A stretch of 64,000 bases of DNA from Kutzneria buriramensis (GCF_003387475.1 NZ_QUNO01000018.1:218685-282684), one strand, 5' to 3'. Numbered from the stretch's first letter, positions 33,016-41,804 are shown. Program-made: numbers and translations. Notes: generated from the letters alone by a model not told the origin.

Positions 33016-34155
33016 GTGACTTCTGCGGACGACTCGACCGGTGGTGTGGCCCTCAGCGAGGGACGGGTGCGCTTCCCGGGCATCAGCCCGCGCGCGTACG
33101 AGCACCCGGCGGACCGCGGCGCGCTGGCCTCGCTGCGCATGGTGCCGGGCTTCGCCCAGGTGCTGCGGGCGGTCAACGGGGCGTTCTCCGAGCGCAGCGA
33201 GCGGCTGGCCTCGCTGGCGACCTCGATCCGGGTGGGGCCGCAGGCGTATCCGGCGCTGGACCGGATCCGCAACGAGTGCGCCGAGATCCTCGACGTCGAC
33301 CCGGCGCCGGAGCTGTTCATCGAGCGCAACCCCGAGGCCAACGCCATGACCATCGGCCTCGACCAGCCGTTCATCATCGTCACCACCGGGCTGGTGGAGG
33401 CGCTGGACACCGAGAGCCTGCGGTTCACCATCGGGCACGAGATCGGGCACGCGCTGTCCGGGCACGCGCTGTACCGGACCATGCTGCTGCGTCTGATCCG
33501 GCTGCTGGCCAGCATGTCGTGGATGCCCGTGGGCTACTGGGGCCTGCGCGCGATCATCGCCGCGCTCAAGGAGTGGTACCGCAAGGCCGAGCTGTCCGCC
33601 GACCGCGCGGGGCTGCTGTGCGTGCAGAACCCGGAGACGGCGCTGCGCTTCCACGTGCTGCTGGCCGGCGCTGTCGACGCGTCCGAAGTGGACACCGAGG
33701 CGTTCCTCGCCCAGGCCAGTGACTACGAGTCCGAGGGCGATGTCCGCGACAGCGTGCTCAAGCTGCTCAACGTGATGAAGGGGACCCACCCGCTGGCCGC
33801 GGTGCGCGCCGCCGAGATCAAGAAGTGGGCGGAGAGCGACGAGTACCGGGACATCCTGGCCGGCACCTATCCGCTGCGCACCGAGGACCCGCACAACCAG
33901 TGGGCCGACGACGTGAAGTCGGCGGCCAGGTCGTACCGGGACGCGTTCGTGGAGACCACGGACCCGCTGGCCAAGGTGCTCAACGAGGTCGGCGGCGTGG
34001 TGTCGGAGGCGGCCGGCAAGCTGTGGGCGAAGTTCACGGCCCGTCCGGAGCAGCCCCCGGCCGACCAGCCTCCCGCCGACCAGCCTCCCGCCGATGAGCC
34101 CCCCACCGACGAGGCTCCCACCGACGGCGAAGCCCCTCAGGACAAGCGCCCCTAA
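33016..34155 (+). CDS. M48 family metallopeptidase with Pro-rich repeat tail
   Basis: A 379-aa zinc peptidase. The zinc motif HEIGH is at residues 141-145 (FTIGHEIGHALSGH), and the third ligand is probably the Glu of KAELSADRAG. A hydrophobic stretch (LLRLIRLLASMSWMPVGYWGL) follows the HEIGH helix, suggesting membrane contact as in HtpX-like proteins. The C-terminal tail is a degenerate five-residue repeat (PPADQ, PPADE, PPTDE, APTDG). The start at 33016 is a GTG. No operon partner is seen. Role: probably membrane or envelope proteolysis. Confidence 0.9.
   Translation: MTSADDSTGGVALSEGRVRFPGISPRAYEHPADRGALASLRMVPGFAQVLRAVNGAFSERSERLASLATSIRVGPQAYPALDRIRNECAEILDVDPAPELFIERNPEANAMTIGLDQPFIIVTTGLVEALDTESLRFTIGHEIGHALSGHALYRTMLLRLIRLLASMSWMPVGYWGLRAIIAALKEWYRKAELSADRAGLLCVQNPETALRFHVLLAGAVDASEVDTEAFLAQASDYESEGDVRDSVLKLLNVMKGTHPLAAVRAAEIKKWAESDEYRDILAGTYPLRTEDPHNQWADDVKSAARSYRDAFVETTDPLAKVLNEVGGVVSEAAGKLWAKFTARPEQPPADQPPADQPPADEPPTDEAPTDGEAPQDKRP
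34054..34128 (+). repeat. Five 15-bp tandem repeats coding PPADQ-like units
   Basis: In-frame degenerate 15-bp units encode PPADQ, PPADQ, PPADE, PPTDE and APTDG at the end of the M48 peptidase. The first two units are nearly identical at the DNA level; such tracts vary in copy number between strains. Confidence 0.75.
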
Positions 34156-34195
34156 CCCCCGCGAGTCGCGCCCACAGACACACCGAAATGCGGTT

Positions 34196-34732
34196 TCAGG
34201 CAGACGGCGGCGCGGTAGGGAACAGGATCGGGCTGAGCAGGTACGGCGCCCGGCCGGGCGCCGGCTCGTTGGCGACCGACTCCCGCAGCACCTCGCGCAT
34301 CCTGCCCGTCATCGCCGCGAGTTCCTCGGGACTGAGCCAGAGCGTGCCCTGTCGGTAGGACACGCCGTCGGCGGCCGGGTCGGCCCCGTCACGGTCGAGG
34401 TACGCGTTGAACTCGGCGATCAGCACGGCCATGGCGACGGCGAATCCCCGGCGGTGCTCCTCCGTGGTCATCGCGGCGGCCGCGTCGGCGTCGATCACGG
34501 GCCGGTCCTGGCGTAGCCGGTAACGGCGCTCGACCGCCCCGCGCACCCGCTGCTCGCCGGCCACCTCCAGGAAACCCGCCTCGACCAGCGGCGCGACCTG
34601 CCGGTACACGGTCACCTTCGACACGTCGGGCAGGCGCGCGCACAGCTGCGTGGTAGTGAGCTCCGCCCCGCCGGTGAGGGCGTGCACGATGCGCAGGCGG
34701 ACGGGGTGCAGGAGCAGGTCGACCGTGTTCAC
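34196..34732 (-). CDS. ArsR-like winged-helix transcriptional regulator
   Basis: A 178-aa regulator with an N-terminal winged helix (LLLHPVRLRIVHALTGG, then TTTQLCARLPDVSKVTVYRQVAPLVEAGFL as the helix-turn-helix) and an unassigned C-terminal region that may bind a ligand. It is transcribed away from an alpha/beta hydrolase gene, with a nested palindrome in the 61-bp gap; a local repressor that controls both itself and the hydrolase is the likely arrangement. Confidence 0.88.
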   Translation of the reverse strand: MNTVDLLLHPVRLRIVHALTGGAELTTTQLCARLPDVSKVTVYRQVAPLVEAGFLEVAGEQRVRGAVERRYRLRQDRPVIDADAAAAMTTEEHRRGFAVAMAVLIAEFNAYLDRDGADPAADGVSYRQGTLWLSPEELAAMTGRMREVLRESVANEPAPGRAPYLLSPILFPTAPPSA

Positions 34733-34741
34733 CCCCGAACT

Positions 34742-34775
34742 ATTTCACATGCGATACCATTATCGAAGTTGAAAT
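34742..34775. promoter_or_regulatory. Nested palindromic operator between regulator and hydrolase
   Basis: An AT-rich 34-bp two-fold symmetric site: outer arms ATTTCA (34742-34747) and TGAAAT (34770-34775), inner arms CGATA (34752-34756) and TATCG (34761-34765), with three evenly spaced 4-bp gaps. It lies between divergent start codons and is well placed to be the operator of the ArsR-like regulator. Confidence 0.7.
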
Positions 34776-34793
34776 CGTTCCTGAGGGGGAGCC

Positions 34794-35633
34794 ATGCGAG
34801 ACGTCTCCGGACGGCCGGTGTCGGTGAACGGCCGAACCGTCCACGTCGAGGAGTCCGGCCGGGGGTCGGACTGGGTGGTCTTCGAGGCGGGTGGCGGCTG
34901 CGGCCGCACCTGCTGGGATCCGGTGCCGCCGCTGCTGGCGGAGTCGGCTCGCCTTGTGGCGTACGACCGGGCCGGCCGCGCGCTCAGCGGGCCCACGCCC
35001 CGGCAGCTCGACATCGACGACTTGACCGATGATCTGGTCGCGATGACCGAGGCGGTCGTCCCGGGCGACTTCGTGCTCGTCGCGCACAGCATGGGCGGGC
35101 TGGTCGCCCGCCGCGCCGCCGAACGCCTGGGATCACGGCTGCGCGGGCTGCTGCTGGTCGACCCCACGCCGGAGACCTCCCCGATCTACGACACCTGGGA
35201 CCAGACCACCGCGAAGATCGACCGCATGCTGGCCGTGACGCAGGCGCTCAGCCGTTTCCGGCCGCTGGCGCGGCTGTTCGGCGGCAACGTCCGACACCTG
35301 TTCTCCGCCGACACCTTCGAGGCCATGCTCGCCGAGAACTTCACCCCGGCCGGGATCGCCCAGACCCGTGCGGAAATGCGGGCGGTGGCCGCGGCCATCC
35401 CGCAGTTCCGCGCCCAGCCGCCCCAACTGCCGAAGTGCCCGACGATCGTGCTGTCCGCGGCCCGCGCCGCCAAGGGACGGGAACCGCAGAACGCGTCCAT
35501 GAACGAACACCAGCGCCGCTACGCCGACAGCCTGCCGGACGGGCGCCACGAGAGCGTCGACTCGGCGCACCTCATCCAGGCCGAGCAACCACAACTCGTC
35601 GTCGCGCGCATCCAGCAACTCCTGGGCACGTAA
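34794..35633 (+). CDS. Alpha/beta hydrolase
   Basis: A 279-aa alpha/beta hydrolase. The nucleophile elbow is VAHSMGGL (Ser near residue 101), the oxyanion region is EAGGGCGRTCW, and the C-terminal His is likely in DSAHLIQAEQP. There is no signal peptide, so it is cytoplasmic. GAGGGGG precedes the ATG. It is divergent from the ArsR-like regulator and probably under its control. The substrate is unknown; esterase or haloperoxidase-like members share this layout. Confidence 0.88.
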   Translation: MRDVSGRPVSVNGRTVHVEESGRGSDWVVFEAGGGCGRTCWDPVPPLLAESARLVAYDRAGRALSGPTPRQLDIDDLTDDLVAMTEAVVPGDFVLVAHSMGGLVARRAAERLGSRLRGLLLVDPTPETSPIYDTWDQTTAKIDRMLAVTQALSRFRPLARLFGGNVRHLFSADTFEAMLAENFTPAGIAQTRAEMRAVAAAIPQFRAQPPQLPKCPTIVLSAARAAKGREPQNASMNEHQRRYADSLPDGRHESVDSAHLIQAEQPQLVVARIQQLLGT

Positions 35634-35639
35634 CGGGAA

Positions 35640-36800
35640 TCAGGAGATTCGGCGCAGCGAGTCCGGGGTGAGATCGGCCAGCGTCGGGTAGCCGTCGACG
35701 GCCATCAGAAGATCCGCCTCGGCCAGCAGCGACCTCAGGACGTGCACCACGCCGTCGGCGCCGCCGAGGGCCATGCCGTACGCGTACGGCCGGCCGACGC
35801 CGACGGCGGTCGCGCCCAGGGCCAGGGCCTTCACGACGTCGGTGCCGGACCGGACGCCGGAGTCGAACAGGACCGGCAGCCCGCCGGCGGCGGCGACCAC
35901 GCCGGGCAGGCAGTCCAGCGCCGGGATGCCGCCGTTGGCCTGCCGGCCGCCGTGGTTGGAGCAGTAGATGCCGTCCACGCCGCCGTCGCGCGCCCGCCGG
36001 GCGTCGTCGGGGTGCTGGATCCCCTTCACGATCAGCGGCAGCGACGTGATGGACCGCAGCCACGGCAGGTCGTCCCAGGTCAGGGGGTTGCCGAAGAGCT
36101 GCGCCCAGAGCCCGACGGTCGCCATCACGTCCTCGGCGGGGTTCTTGCCCAGCCGCGTCCGGAACACCGGATCCGAGGTGTAGTTGGCCAGGCACCGACC
36201 CCGCAGCTGCGGGAAGTTGCCGGTGGACAGGTCCCGCGGCCGCCACCCCGGGATCCACGTGTCGAGGGTGACGACGATGGCCTTGAACCCGGCGGCCTCG
36301 GCCCGGCGCACCAGGCTCTCCGCCAGCTCACGGTCGGTCGGCGTGTAGAGCTGGAAGAAGCCGGGGGTGTCGCCCAGCCGTGGCGCGACGTCCTCCAGCG
36401 GGTCCTCGGTCAGCGTCGACAGCACCAGCGGCACCCCGGTCCGCGCGGCGGCCTCGGCCCCGGCCAGGTCGCCGTGGCCGTCCTGCGCGCACAGCCCGAG
36501 CACGCCGATCGGGGCCATGAACAGCGGCGACGGCAACGTCAGCCCGAACATCGACACCGACAGGTCGCGCTCCCTGGCACCGACGAACATCCGGGGCATC
36601 AGCCCCCAGTTCTGGAACGCCGTGGCGTTGCTCCGCTGGGTGTGCTCGTCGCCGGCGCCACCGGCCACGTAGGACAGCAGCGACGGCGGCAGCGCCTGCG
36701 CGGCCCGCGCCTCCAGTTCGTCGAAGGCCATCGGCAGGGCCGGCGCGATCCCGCGCAGGCCGCCGAAGTAGATCTCGTACTGGAAGTCGCCGAAGGCCAT
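35640..36800 (-). CDS. FMN-dependent alpha-hydroxy-acid oxidase, lactate 2-monooxygenase-like
   Basis: A 386-aa TIM-barrel flavoprotein of the lactate oxidase/lactate 2-monooxygenase family. It has the [15 protein letters not shown] region, the catalytic [14 protein letters not shown] motif with the active-site His, and the FMN phosphate loop [20 protein letters not shown]. Lactate monooxygenases decarboxylate lactate to acetate, CO2 and water; oxidases give pyruvate and H2O2, and the sequence does not let me choose with certainty. It is convergent with the hydrolase gene (gap 6 bp) and divergent from a PucR-type regulator with an operator palindrome between them. Confidence 0.9.
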   Translation of the reverse strand: MAFGDFQYEIYFGGLRGIAPALPMAFDELEARAAQALPPSLLSYVAGGAGDEHTQRSNATAFQNWGLMPRMFVGARERDLSVSMFGLTLPSPLFMAPIGVLGLCAQDGHGDLAGAEAAARTGVPLVLSTLTEDPLEDVAPRLGDTPGFFQLYTPTDRELAESLVRRAEAAGFKAIVVTLDTWIPGWRPRDLSTGNFPQLRGRCLANYTSDPVFRTRLGKNPAEDVMATVGLWAQLFGNPLTWDDLPWLRSITSLPLIVKGIQHPDDARRARDGGVDGIYCSNHGGRQANGGIPALDCLPGVVAAAGGLPVLFDSGVRSGTDVVKALALGATAVGVGRPYAYGMALGGADGVVHVLRSLLAEADLLMAVDGYPTLADLTPDSLRRIS

Positions 36801-36891
36801 CGAATCCCTCCCGGTTGGCGGCCGTCACAATCCTGCGCCAGAAGTTGCCGGCAGCGTACTGCGAATCCACCCAGCTCGCCGGCATGATGAT

Positions 36892-36907
36892 TGTGACGGG
36901 TCACAAC
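36892..36907. promoter_or_regulatory. 16-bp operator palindrome TTGTGACGGGTCACAA
   Basis: Two perfect 7-bp arms with a 2-bp spacer lie 14 bp before the start of the PucR-type regulator gene. A second GTCACAA half-site occurs at 36824-36830, 24 bp before the divergent lactate monooxygenase-like start. This pattern fits autoregulation and control of the divergent enzyme by the neighbouring regulator. Confidence 0.75.
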
Positions 36908-36921
36908 CGAGGGGGCGACGA

Positions 36922-38085
36922 ATGCTCGACGACGCACACGTGCCGCTGCTGGTCGACCGCGTGCTCGACCGCCTCGTGGAGCGGCTGCCGAGCTACGGCT
37001 CGCTGCCTGTGGAGGCGCTGACCACCGACGTCCGGCCGATGGCGGAGCGGGCGCTGCGCGGCTTCGTCGAGTCGCTGCCCGACGGCGGCGTGCCCGATCC
37101 GGACCTGGTCCGGCAGGCCCGCGAGTCGGCGATCGCCCGCGGCGAGGAGGGCGTCCCGATGGCGGCCATCCTCGACGCCTACCTGCTGGGCCTCCAGGAG
37201 AGCGTCACCCAGCTGCGGCCGGAGCTGGAGCGGGCCGGCAGCGCCGAGCTGATCGACTTCTTCGGCGCGGTGCTCACGTTCCAACACGTTGTGCACCAGG
37301 CGATCGCGGCCGGCTTCCTCGAACATCGCGAGAGCACGGTCGGCGAGACGCAGGCGGCCAGGGGAGCGCTGCTCGCGGCGCTGGTCGACGGCGGCGACGC
37401 CACCGACGCCGCCTACCGCGCCGGGATCCGGCTGCCCGAGCGGTACGTCGTGGCCGCGCTGGCCATCGGGCCGCACCCGGACGAGCACCAGGCCGGCGTC
37501 GACAACGTCGTGGCCGCGCGGAGGAAAGTACGGCGGCTCAAGGTGGAACTCGAACGCCTCGGCCGCGACGACGTCCTGACAGCGCTTTCCCCGACCGGCG
37601 GCCTCGCGCTGTTGCCGGCCGGCGACGACCATCTGCACGCCAGGCTCACCGCGGCCGCCGGCGCCGACGTCACCGTGGCGCTCGAGACGGCGACGCCGGG
37701 AGCAGTGCCGAAGGCGGTGCGGCTGGCGCGTGAAGTCCTTGAGGTGGCGGTGAAAACCCGCCGCGAGCCGGGCGCCTACCGCCTCGACGACGTGCTCCTC
37801 GAATACCAGCTGACCCGCCCCACCGAGGCGTCGGCACGGCTGCGAGCCGCGCTGGATCCGGTCGACGGCGACCTGATCCACACCCTCGATGCCTACCTGG
37901 ACAGCGGATTGCGGCGCAACGCCACCGCCGCCGCGCTCGGCGTGCACGCCAACACCGTGGACAACCGCCTGCGCCGGATCGGGCGGCTCACCGGCCTCGA
38001 TCCGACCCGCCCGGCGGACCTGCCGATGCTGCGCGCCGCCGTCGCCGTGCGGCGGATGTCCGCCGAACCTGGGCCGATCGGGTGA
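36922..38085 (+). CDS. PucR/CdaR-family transcriptional regulator
   Basis: A 387-aa regulator. The C-terminal PucR-type helix-turn-helix is LIHTLDAYLDSGLRRNATAA followed by HANTVDNRLRRIGRLTG (about 323-362); the N-terminal half is a helical sensor-like region (RsbRD/GGDEF-like position) without a clear ligand motif. Length is usual for this group. It is divergent from the lactate monooxygenase-like gene and has a palindrome just upstream of its own start. Confidence 0.92.
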   Translation: MLDDAHVPLLVDRVLDRLVERLPSYGSLPVEALTTDVRPMAERALRGFVESLPDGGVPDPDLVRQARESAIARGEEGVPMAAILDAYLLGLQESVTQLRPELERAGSAELIDFFGAVLTFQHVVHQAIAAGFLEHRESTVGETQAARGALLAALVDGGDATDAAYRAGIRLPERYVVAALAIGPHPDEHQAGVDNVVAARRKVRRLKVELERLGRDDVLTALSPTGGLALLPAGDDHLHARLTAAAGADVTVALETATPGAVPKAVRLAREVLEVAVKTRREPGAYRLDDVLLEYQLTRPTEASARLRAALDPVDGDLIHTLDAYLDSGLRRNATAAALGVHANTVDNRLRRIGRLTGLDPTRPADLPMLRAAVAVRRMSAEPGPIG

Positions 38086-38226
38086 TCAAGCCCGCCGGCA
38101 AACTCGTACAACTGTCAACTGTTTGAAAGCAAACGTTTGAGTGCGAACCTTTCTGAGCCAACTCTGAACCGATATGCGGCATCGTCGGTGGGGCCCACGA
38201 GGTCCACTCAGAAAGACAACGCCCGC
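38086..38226. promoter_or_regulatory. AT-rich promoter/operator region before the JAMM operon
   Basis: A 141-bp gap. The part from about 38105 to 38165 is unusually AT-rich for this window. It contains GTTTG/CAAAC arms (38121-38125 and 38130-38134) and the perfect 10-bp palindrome CAAACGTTTG (38130-38139). These overlap where a promoter for the downstream three-gene operon is expected. Confidence 0.5.
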
Positions 38227-38808
38227 ATGCCCACACATCCCACCCCTGCCGTGGTGATCTGTCCCGACGTCGTCGAGCGGTTCCTGGCCGCCGCGCTGCC
38301 GGTGTACGAGTCGCTCACGCCCGAGCGCCCCCTGCCCTGCTTCGCCGTGCTGCTGGGGGAGTCCACGCCGGCGACCACGCACGTCCGCCGCCTCGCCTTC
38401 GGCGCCAACGCCCGCACCACCTCGCCGGCCGCGGTCGAGGAGTTCGCCACCACCATCGTGCCGAGATTCGGCAGCGCCTACGAGAACACCGACCGCGGCT
38501 ACTGGCTGGACCCCGCCGACCTGCTGCACATCAGCCTCGCGGGGCAGCGGGAGGGCCTGGAGATACTGGGATCCATCCACATGCACCCGGACTGGCACCG
38601 CATCGCCCGGACGCCGGCCGAGCGCTCCTGCACGCTGTCGTCCCGGCCCACCCCGATGGACGAGCACGTGTTCGCCGCCACCGGCTGGCCCGTCAACGTC
38701 ATCTGCTACCTGGAGCGGATCAACGGCCTGACCAGCTACAACGTCGAGGCGTGGAGCCCGGGCGGCGCGGCTGTGCCGGTACGGACCACAGTGAGGGCGG
38801 CGGCATGA
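38227..38808 (+). CDS. JAMM/MPN-like (JAB1) domain protein
   Basis: A 193-aa protein with a JAMM-type metalloprotease signature: an upstream Glu in FAVLLGES (about residues 42-49), GSIHMHPDWHR (about 116-126) with the H-x-H-P zinc motif, and downstream Ser and Asp in CTLSSRPTPMDEH. Prokaryotic JAB proteins cleave isopeptide or amide bonds or process cysteine-containing substrates. ATG 38227 is chosen since upstream residues look non-coding. It is translationally coupled to a SnoaL-like gene (ATGA) and then a VOC gene. The substrate is unknown. Confidence 0.75.
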   Translation: MPTHPTPAVVICPDVVERFLAAALPVYESLTPERPLPCFAVLLGESTPATTHVRRLAFGANARTTSPAAVEEFATTIVPRFGSAYENTDRGYWLDPADLLHISLAGQREGLEILGSIHMHPDWHRIARTPAERSCTLSSRPTPMDEHVFAATGWPVNVICYLERINGLTSYNVEAWSPGGAAVPVRTTVRAAA

Positions 38809-39176
38809 GCAACGAGATCACCAGGCTCTGGGACCGGATGGCCGACGGCTGGGCCGCCGGATCGGGCGAGCAGTTCGCGGCGGTCTTCAGCCAGGACACC
38901 GAATTCGTGAACGTCCGCGGCGAGGAGCAGCGCGGCCGCGACACCGTCGCCGCCGGCCACCGGGCCCTGTTCGAGACCCACTACCGCGGCAGCACGCTCA
39001 CCGCGGACGTCCGCTCGATCCGGTTCATCACCGAGCACGCGGCCGTGGTGCACGTGGCGTCGACCGTGCACACCGCCGACGGCGAGGCGATCGGCACCCA
39101 CGCGCAGGCCGTCGTCGAGCGCCGCGACGGCGAGTGGCTGATCAGCGCCTTCCACAACATGATCCCCGCGAACTGA
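38805..39176 (+). CDS. SgcJ/EcaC-like (SnoaL fold, DUF4440) protein
   Basis: A 123-aa protein with a SnoaL/NTF2-like fold: the segments SGEQFAAVFSQDTEFVNVRGEE, GRDTVAAGHRALFE and WLISAFHNMIP match the SgcJ/EcaC group found in natural product clusters and elsewhere. The ATG overlaps the TGA of the JAMM gene and is preceded by GAGGGCGGC. It is a small binding or catalytic cone-shaped protein; the reaction is unknown. Confidence 0.85.
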   Translation: MSNEITRLWDRMADGWAAGSGEQFAAVFSQDTEFVNVRGEEQRGRDTVAAGHRALFETHYRGSTLTADVRSIRFITEHAAVVHVASTVHTADGEAIGTHAQAVVERRDGEWLISAFHNMIPAN

Positions 39177-39188
39177 CCAGGAGTTCCC

Positions 39189-39566
39189 ATGCCCACGGCC
39201 AAACTGCGCCACCTCGCCTTCACCGCCCGCGACGCCGTCGGGCTCGCGCACTTCTACCGCGACCAGTTCGGGATGCGGATCTTCCACACCGACCCCGACG
39301 GCAGCCAGTTCCTCACCGACGGCGTGATCAACCTGGCGATCATCCAGCAGGCGCTCGACGGCGACGTGCCCACCGGCTTCAACCACTTCGGCTTCCACGT
39401 CGACGACGTCGACACCGTCGCCAAGAACCTCGTCGACGCCGGCCTGCCCGAGCCGGCCGTCCGGCACACCACCCGGCCGTTCGCCGAGTACCGCGCCATC
39501 GACCCCGAGGGCAACTGGTTCGACCTGTCCGCGCACGGCTACCTCCCGCCCGGCGAACAGGAGTAG
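39189..39566 (+). CDS. VOC (glyoxalase/bleomycin resistance) family protein
   Basis: A 125-aa vicinal-oxygen-chelate protein with two beta-alpha-beta-beta-beta units: LRHLAFTARDAVGLAHFY begins the first and FNHFGFHVDDVDTV the second; the final metal-site Glu is near IDPEGNWFDLS. AGGAG is 6 bases upstream of ATG. It is the last gene of the JAMM/SnoaL operon, 12 bp after the SnoaL stop. VOC proteins act as dioxygenases, isomerases or drug-binding proteins, so function here is open. Confidence 0.9.
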   Translation: MPTAKLRHLAFTARDAVGLAHFYRDQFGMRIFHTDPDGSQFLTDGVINLAIIQQALDGDVPTGFNHFGFHVDDVDTVAKNLVDAGLPEPAVRHTTRPFAEYRAIDPEGNWFDLSAHGYLPPGEQE

Positions 39567-39568
39567 GC

Positions 39569-39606
39569 CCGAGGGGCCACGGCAAGGCTGTGGCCCCTCG
39601 GTTTTT
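39569..39606 (+). terminator. Rho-independent terminator after the JAMM/SnoaL/VOC operon
   Basis: A perfect 12-bp stem (39569-39580 with 39590-39601) with a 9-nt loop and a run of five T (39602-39606) lies just after the VOC stop and before the convergent glucanase stop. It is a textbook intrinsic terminator for the plus strand. Confidence 0.9.
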
Positions 39607-41804
39607 CACGCCATGTCCACCTCGAACTCGGACACCTGGCCCGCCGGCCAGCCCGTGTTCCCGGTGAACGTCAGCCGCACGAACCGCTGCGAGGCCGCGC
39701 CGAACGACACCGACGCCGTGTTGCCCGACGCGGGATCGAAGGTGTAGCCACGCGATCCGACCAGCGTCGACCACGAGGTGCCGTCGGTGCTGCCCTGGAT
39801 GGTCAGGGTCTGCGTCCGCGCTCCCCACGCCGAGGACGGCGGCAGCTTCAGCACCACCTTGTCGACCGAGTACGCCTGGCCGAGGTCGACGGTCAACGAC
39901 TGCGGGAACGCGTTGTTCGTGCTCTCCCAATAGGTGTTGGCGTCGCCGTCGTTGGCGTTGCCCGGCGGGAAGCCGCCCTGCGAGCCGCTGGCGGAGATCG
40001 CCTTACCCTTGGCGAGGTTCGTGCCGGAGCTCGGCGGCGCGGGCGGCCCCGAGTTCGGCGGCGGCCAGGTCGAGCAGTCGCCCCAGGTGCCGGAGTAGCC
40101 GCTGTCGCCGGAGCCGTTGAAGGTCATCTTCGGGATGGACGTCGGGTAGGGGCAGTTGTACGTGCCGACCACGCCGACGCCGCTCGCGTTGAGGTTGCTG
40201 ACCGACACCGTGCCCTGGGTCTGCGACTGGAGCACGAAGGTGCCCACGCCCTGGACGGTCGCGCCGTTGACGGTGATGCCCTGGATGGACTTGCCGGCGC
40301 CGTTGCCGTCGATGAACTGGATCGCCTCGTACGGGCTGTCGATCGCCTTGAACCCGGTGACGTTGATGGTCACCCCGGTGATCGCCTCGTCGCGGGCGTC
40401 GAACCAGAGCGCGCCGACCCCGAACTGCCAGTTGGGATCCAGCGCCCCGGCGCGCAGGGTCGTGTTGTCGGACAACGTGATCGTTCCGCTCAGCGGGACG
40501 CTGCTGAACCGGTTGGCCACCAGGATGCCGCCGCCCAGCGCGTTGGTGTCCTGCACCAGGTTGCCGCTCACGGAGTTGTCGGAGCCGCCGTAGAGCGCGA
40601 TGCCGTTGGCCAGATTCGGCTGCACGACGGTGTTGTCGGTCAGCGAGTTGCCGGAGTCGGCCTGCCCGTTGGACCACAGCGCCAGGCCGTCGTCGCCGTT
40701 GTTGCGCAGATAGTTGTTGCTGAGCGTGGAATTCGTGACGGCGCCGTCGAAGTTGATGCCGTCGGCCATGGTGTCGATGATCCGGTTGCCGGTGATCGTG
40801 AGGTTGCTCGACGCCCCGTTCATCAGCCACAGGCCGCACTTGGTGTCCTGGATCCACAGGTTCTGCACGACGGACCCGGTGCCCAGCACGCCGTGGAAGC
40901 CGTTGTCCGGGCTGCCGTCGTTGCGCTCGGTGACGTCGCCGAAGATGGCGAAGTCGTAGAGCCTGATGTTGCCGGATGCCGAGCCGTTGTTGAAGATGTT
41001 GTTGCCGTGCAACGTGGTGTACCACGGACCGGCGCCGCGAATGGTCACCTGGTCGACCTGCAACGCGGACGGGATCTCGAACCGCCCGGCCGGGATCCAC
41101 ACCGTCTTGCCCTGCGACTTCGCCGCCGCGATCGCGTTGCGGAAGGCCTGCGAGTCGTCGGACGAGTCGTTGGCGGTGGCCCCGTAGTCGGTCACCGACA
41201 ACGAGTTCGCCGGCTGCGTCGCCGCGCCGCCGACCTGCTCGAAGTCGGCCAGGTCGATGGTGGCCTGGCCGACGTCGCCGCCGTCGGCCTGCACCCGGAC
41301 CTTGGCCCCGGCGCTCAGGTTCTGGCCCAGCAGCAGCCGCGAGTCGTCGAAGAAGTGGTGGTTCTTCGCGCCCGGGATCCAGCCGGTGTCGATGTACATG
41401 TACCGCGAGGTCACGGAGAGCCCGGTGGACAGCTTCGTTCCGTTGACGTACACGGAAAGCTGGCCGGCGCTGCCGTCGGGCAGGCTGTAGTGGACGTTGA
41501 TCGAGTTCGCCGCGGCCGGCAGCGTGAACTCGACGTACTGGCCCTGGCCGATGCGCACGGCCTGCCGGCCGGACGCCTCCGAGGCCAGGCTGGCCTGGGT
41601 GTAGTCGGGGCCGACGGGTGAGCCGTTGGTGGCCGAGCACTCGGCCTCCACGGTCCGGAACGGCACGCTCGCGCCGCCCGAGGCGGTGGTCGGACAGGTG
41701 GCCGCCGCGGCGGGAGTCGTCCCGGACAACAGGGTGACGCCCGAGACCACCAGCGCCGCGGCCAGCACCAAGGGCATGCCAAAGGCAGGGTTGGCAGGCT
41801 TCAT
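39606..41804 (-). CDS. Secreted alpha-1,3-glucanase-like (GH87, mycodextranase type) with C-terminal discoidin domain
   Basis: A 732-aa secreted protein. Residues 1-35 are a signal peptide ending in PAAAA. An N-terminal CBM35-like beta domain (about 50-200) is followed by a right-handed parallel beta-helix (about 205-560; segments SVTDYGATANDSSDDSQAF, TITGNRIIDTMADGINFD and NNYLRNNGDDGLALWS). A Pro-rich linker (SGPPAPPSSG) and a C-terminal F5/8-type discoidin (CBM32-like) domain (about 590-732) complete it. The aspartate pairs in the helix fit GH87 enzymes that cut alpha-1,3-glucan of fungal walls. Start at 41804 follows AGGAAG. Likely role: fungal or alpha-glucan degradation. It could instead be another beta-helix polysaccharidase. 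Confidence 0.87.
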   Translation of the reverse strand: MKPANPAFGMPLVLAAALVVSGVTLLSGTTPAAAATCPTTASGGASVPFRTVEAECSATNGSPVGPDYTQASLASEASGRQAVRIGQGQYVEFTLPAAANSINVHYSLPDGSAGQLSVYVNGTKLSTGLSVTSRYMYIDTGWIPGAKNHHFFDDSRLLLGQNLSAGAKVRVQADGGDVGQATIDLADFEQVGGAATQPANSLSVTDYGATANDSSDDSQAFRNAIAAAKSQGKTVWIPAGRFEIPSALQVDQVTIRGAGPWYTTLHGNNIFNNGSASGNIRLYDFAIFGDVTERNDGSPDNGFHGVLGTGSVVQNLWIQDTKCGLWLMNGASSNLTITGNRIIDTMADGINFDGAVTNSTLSNNYLRNNGDDGLALWSNGQADSGNSLTDNTVVQPNLANGIALYGGSDNSVSGNLVQDTNALGGGILVANRFSSVPLSGTITLSDNTTLRAGALDPNWQFGVGALWFDARDEAITGVTINVTGFKAIDSPYEAIQFIDGNGAGKSIQGITVNGATVQGVGTFVLQSQTQGTVSVSNLNASGVGVVGTYNCPYPTSIPKMTFNGSGDSGYSGTWGDCSTWPPPNSGPPAPPSSGTNLAKGKAISASGSQGGFPPGNANDGDANTYWESTNNAFPQSLTVDLGQAYSVDKVVLKLPPSSAWGARTQTLTIQGSTDGTSWSTLVGSRGYTFDPASGNTASVSFGAASQRFVRLTFTGNTGWPAGQVSEFEVDMA

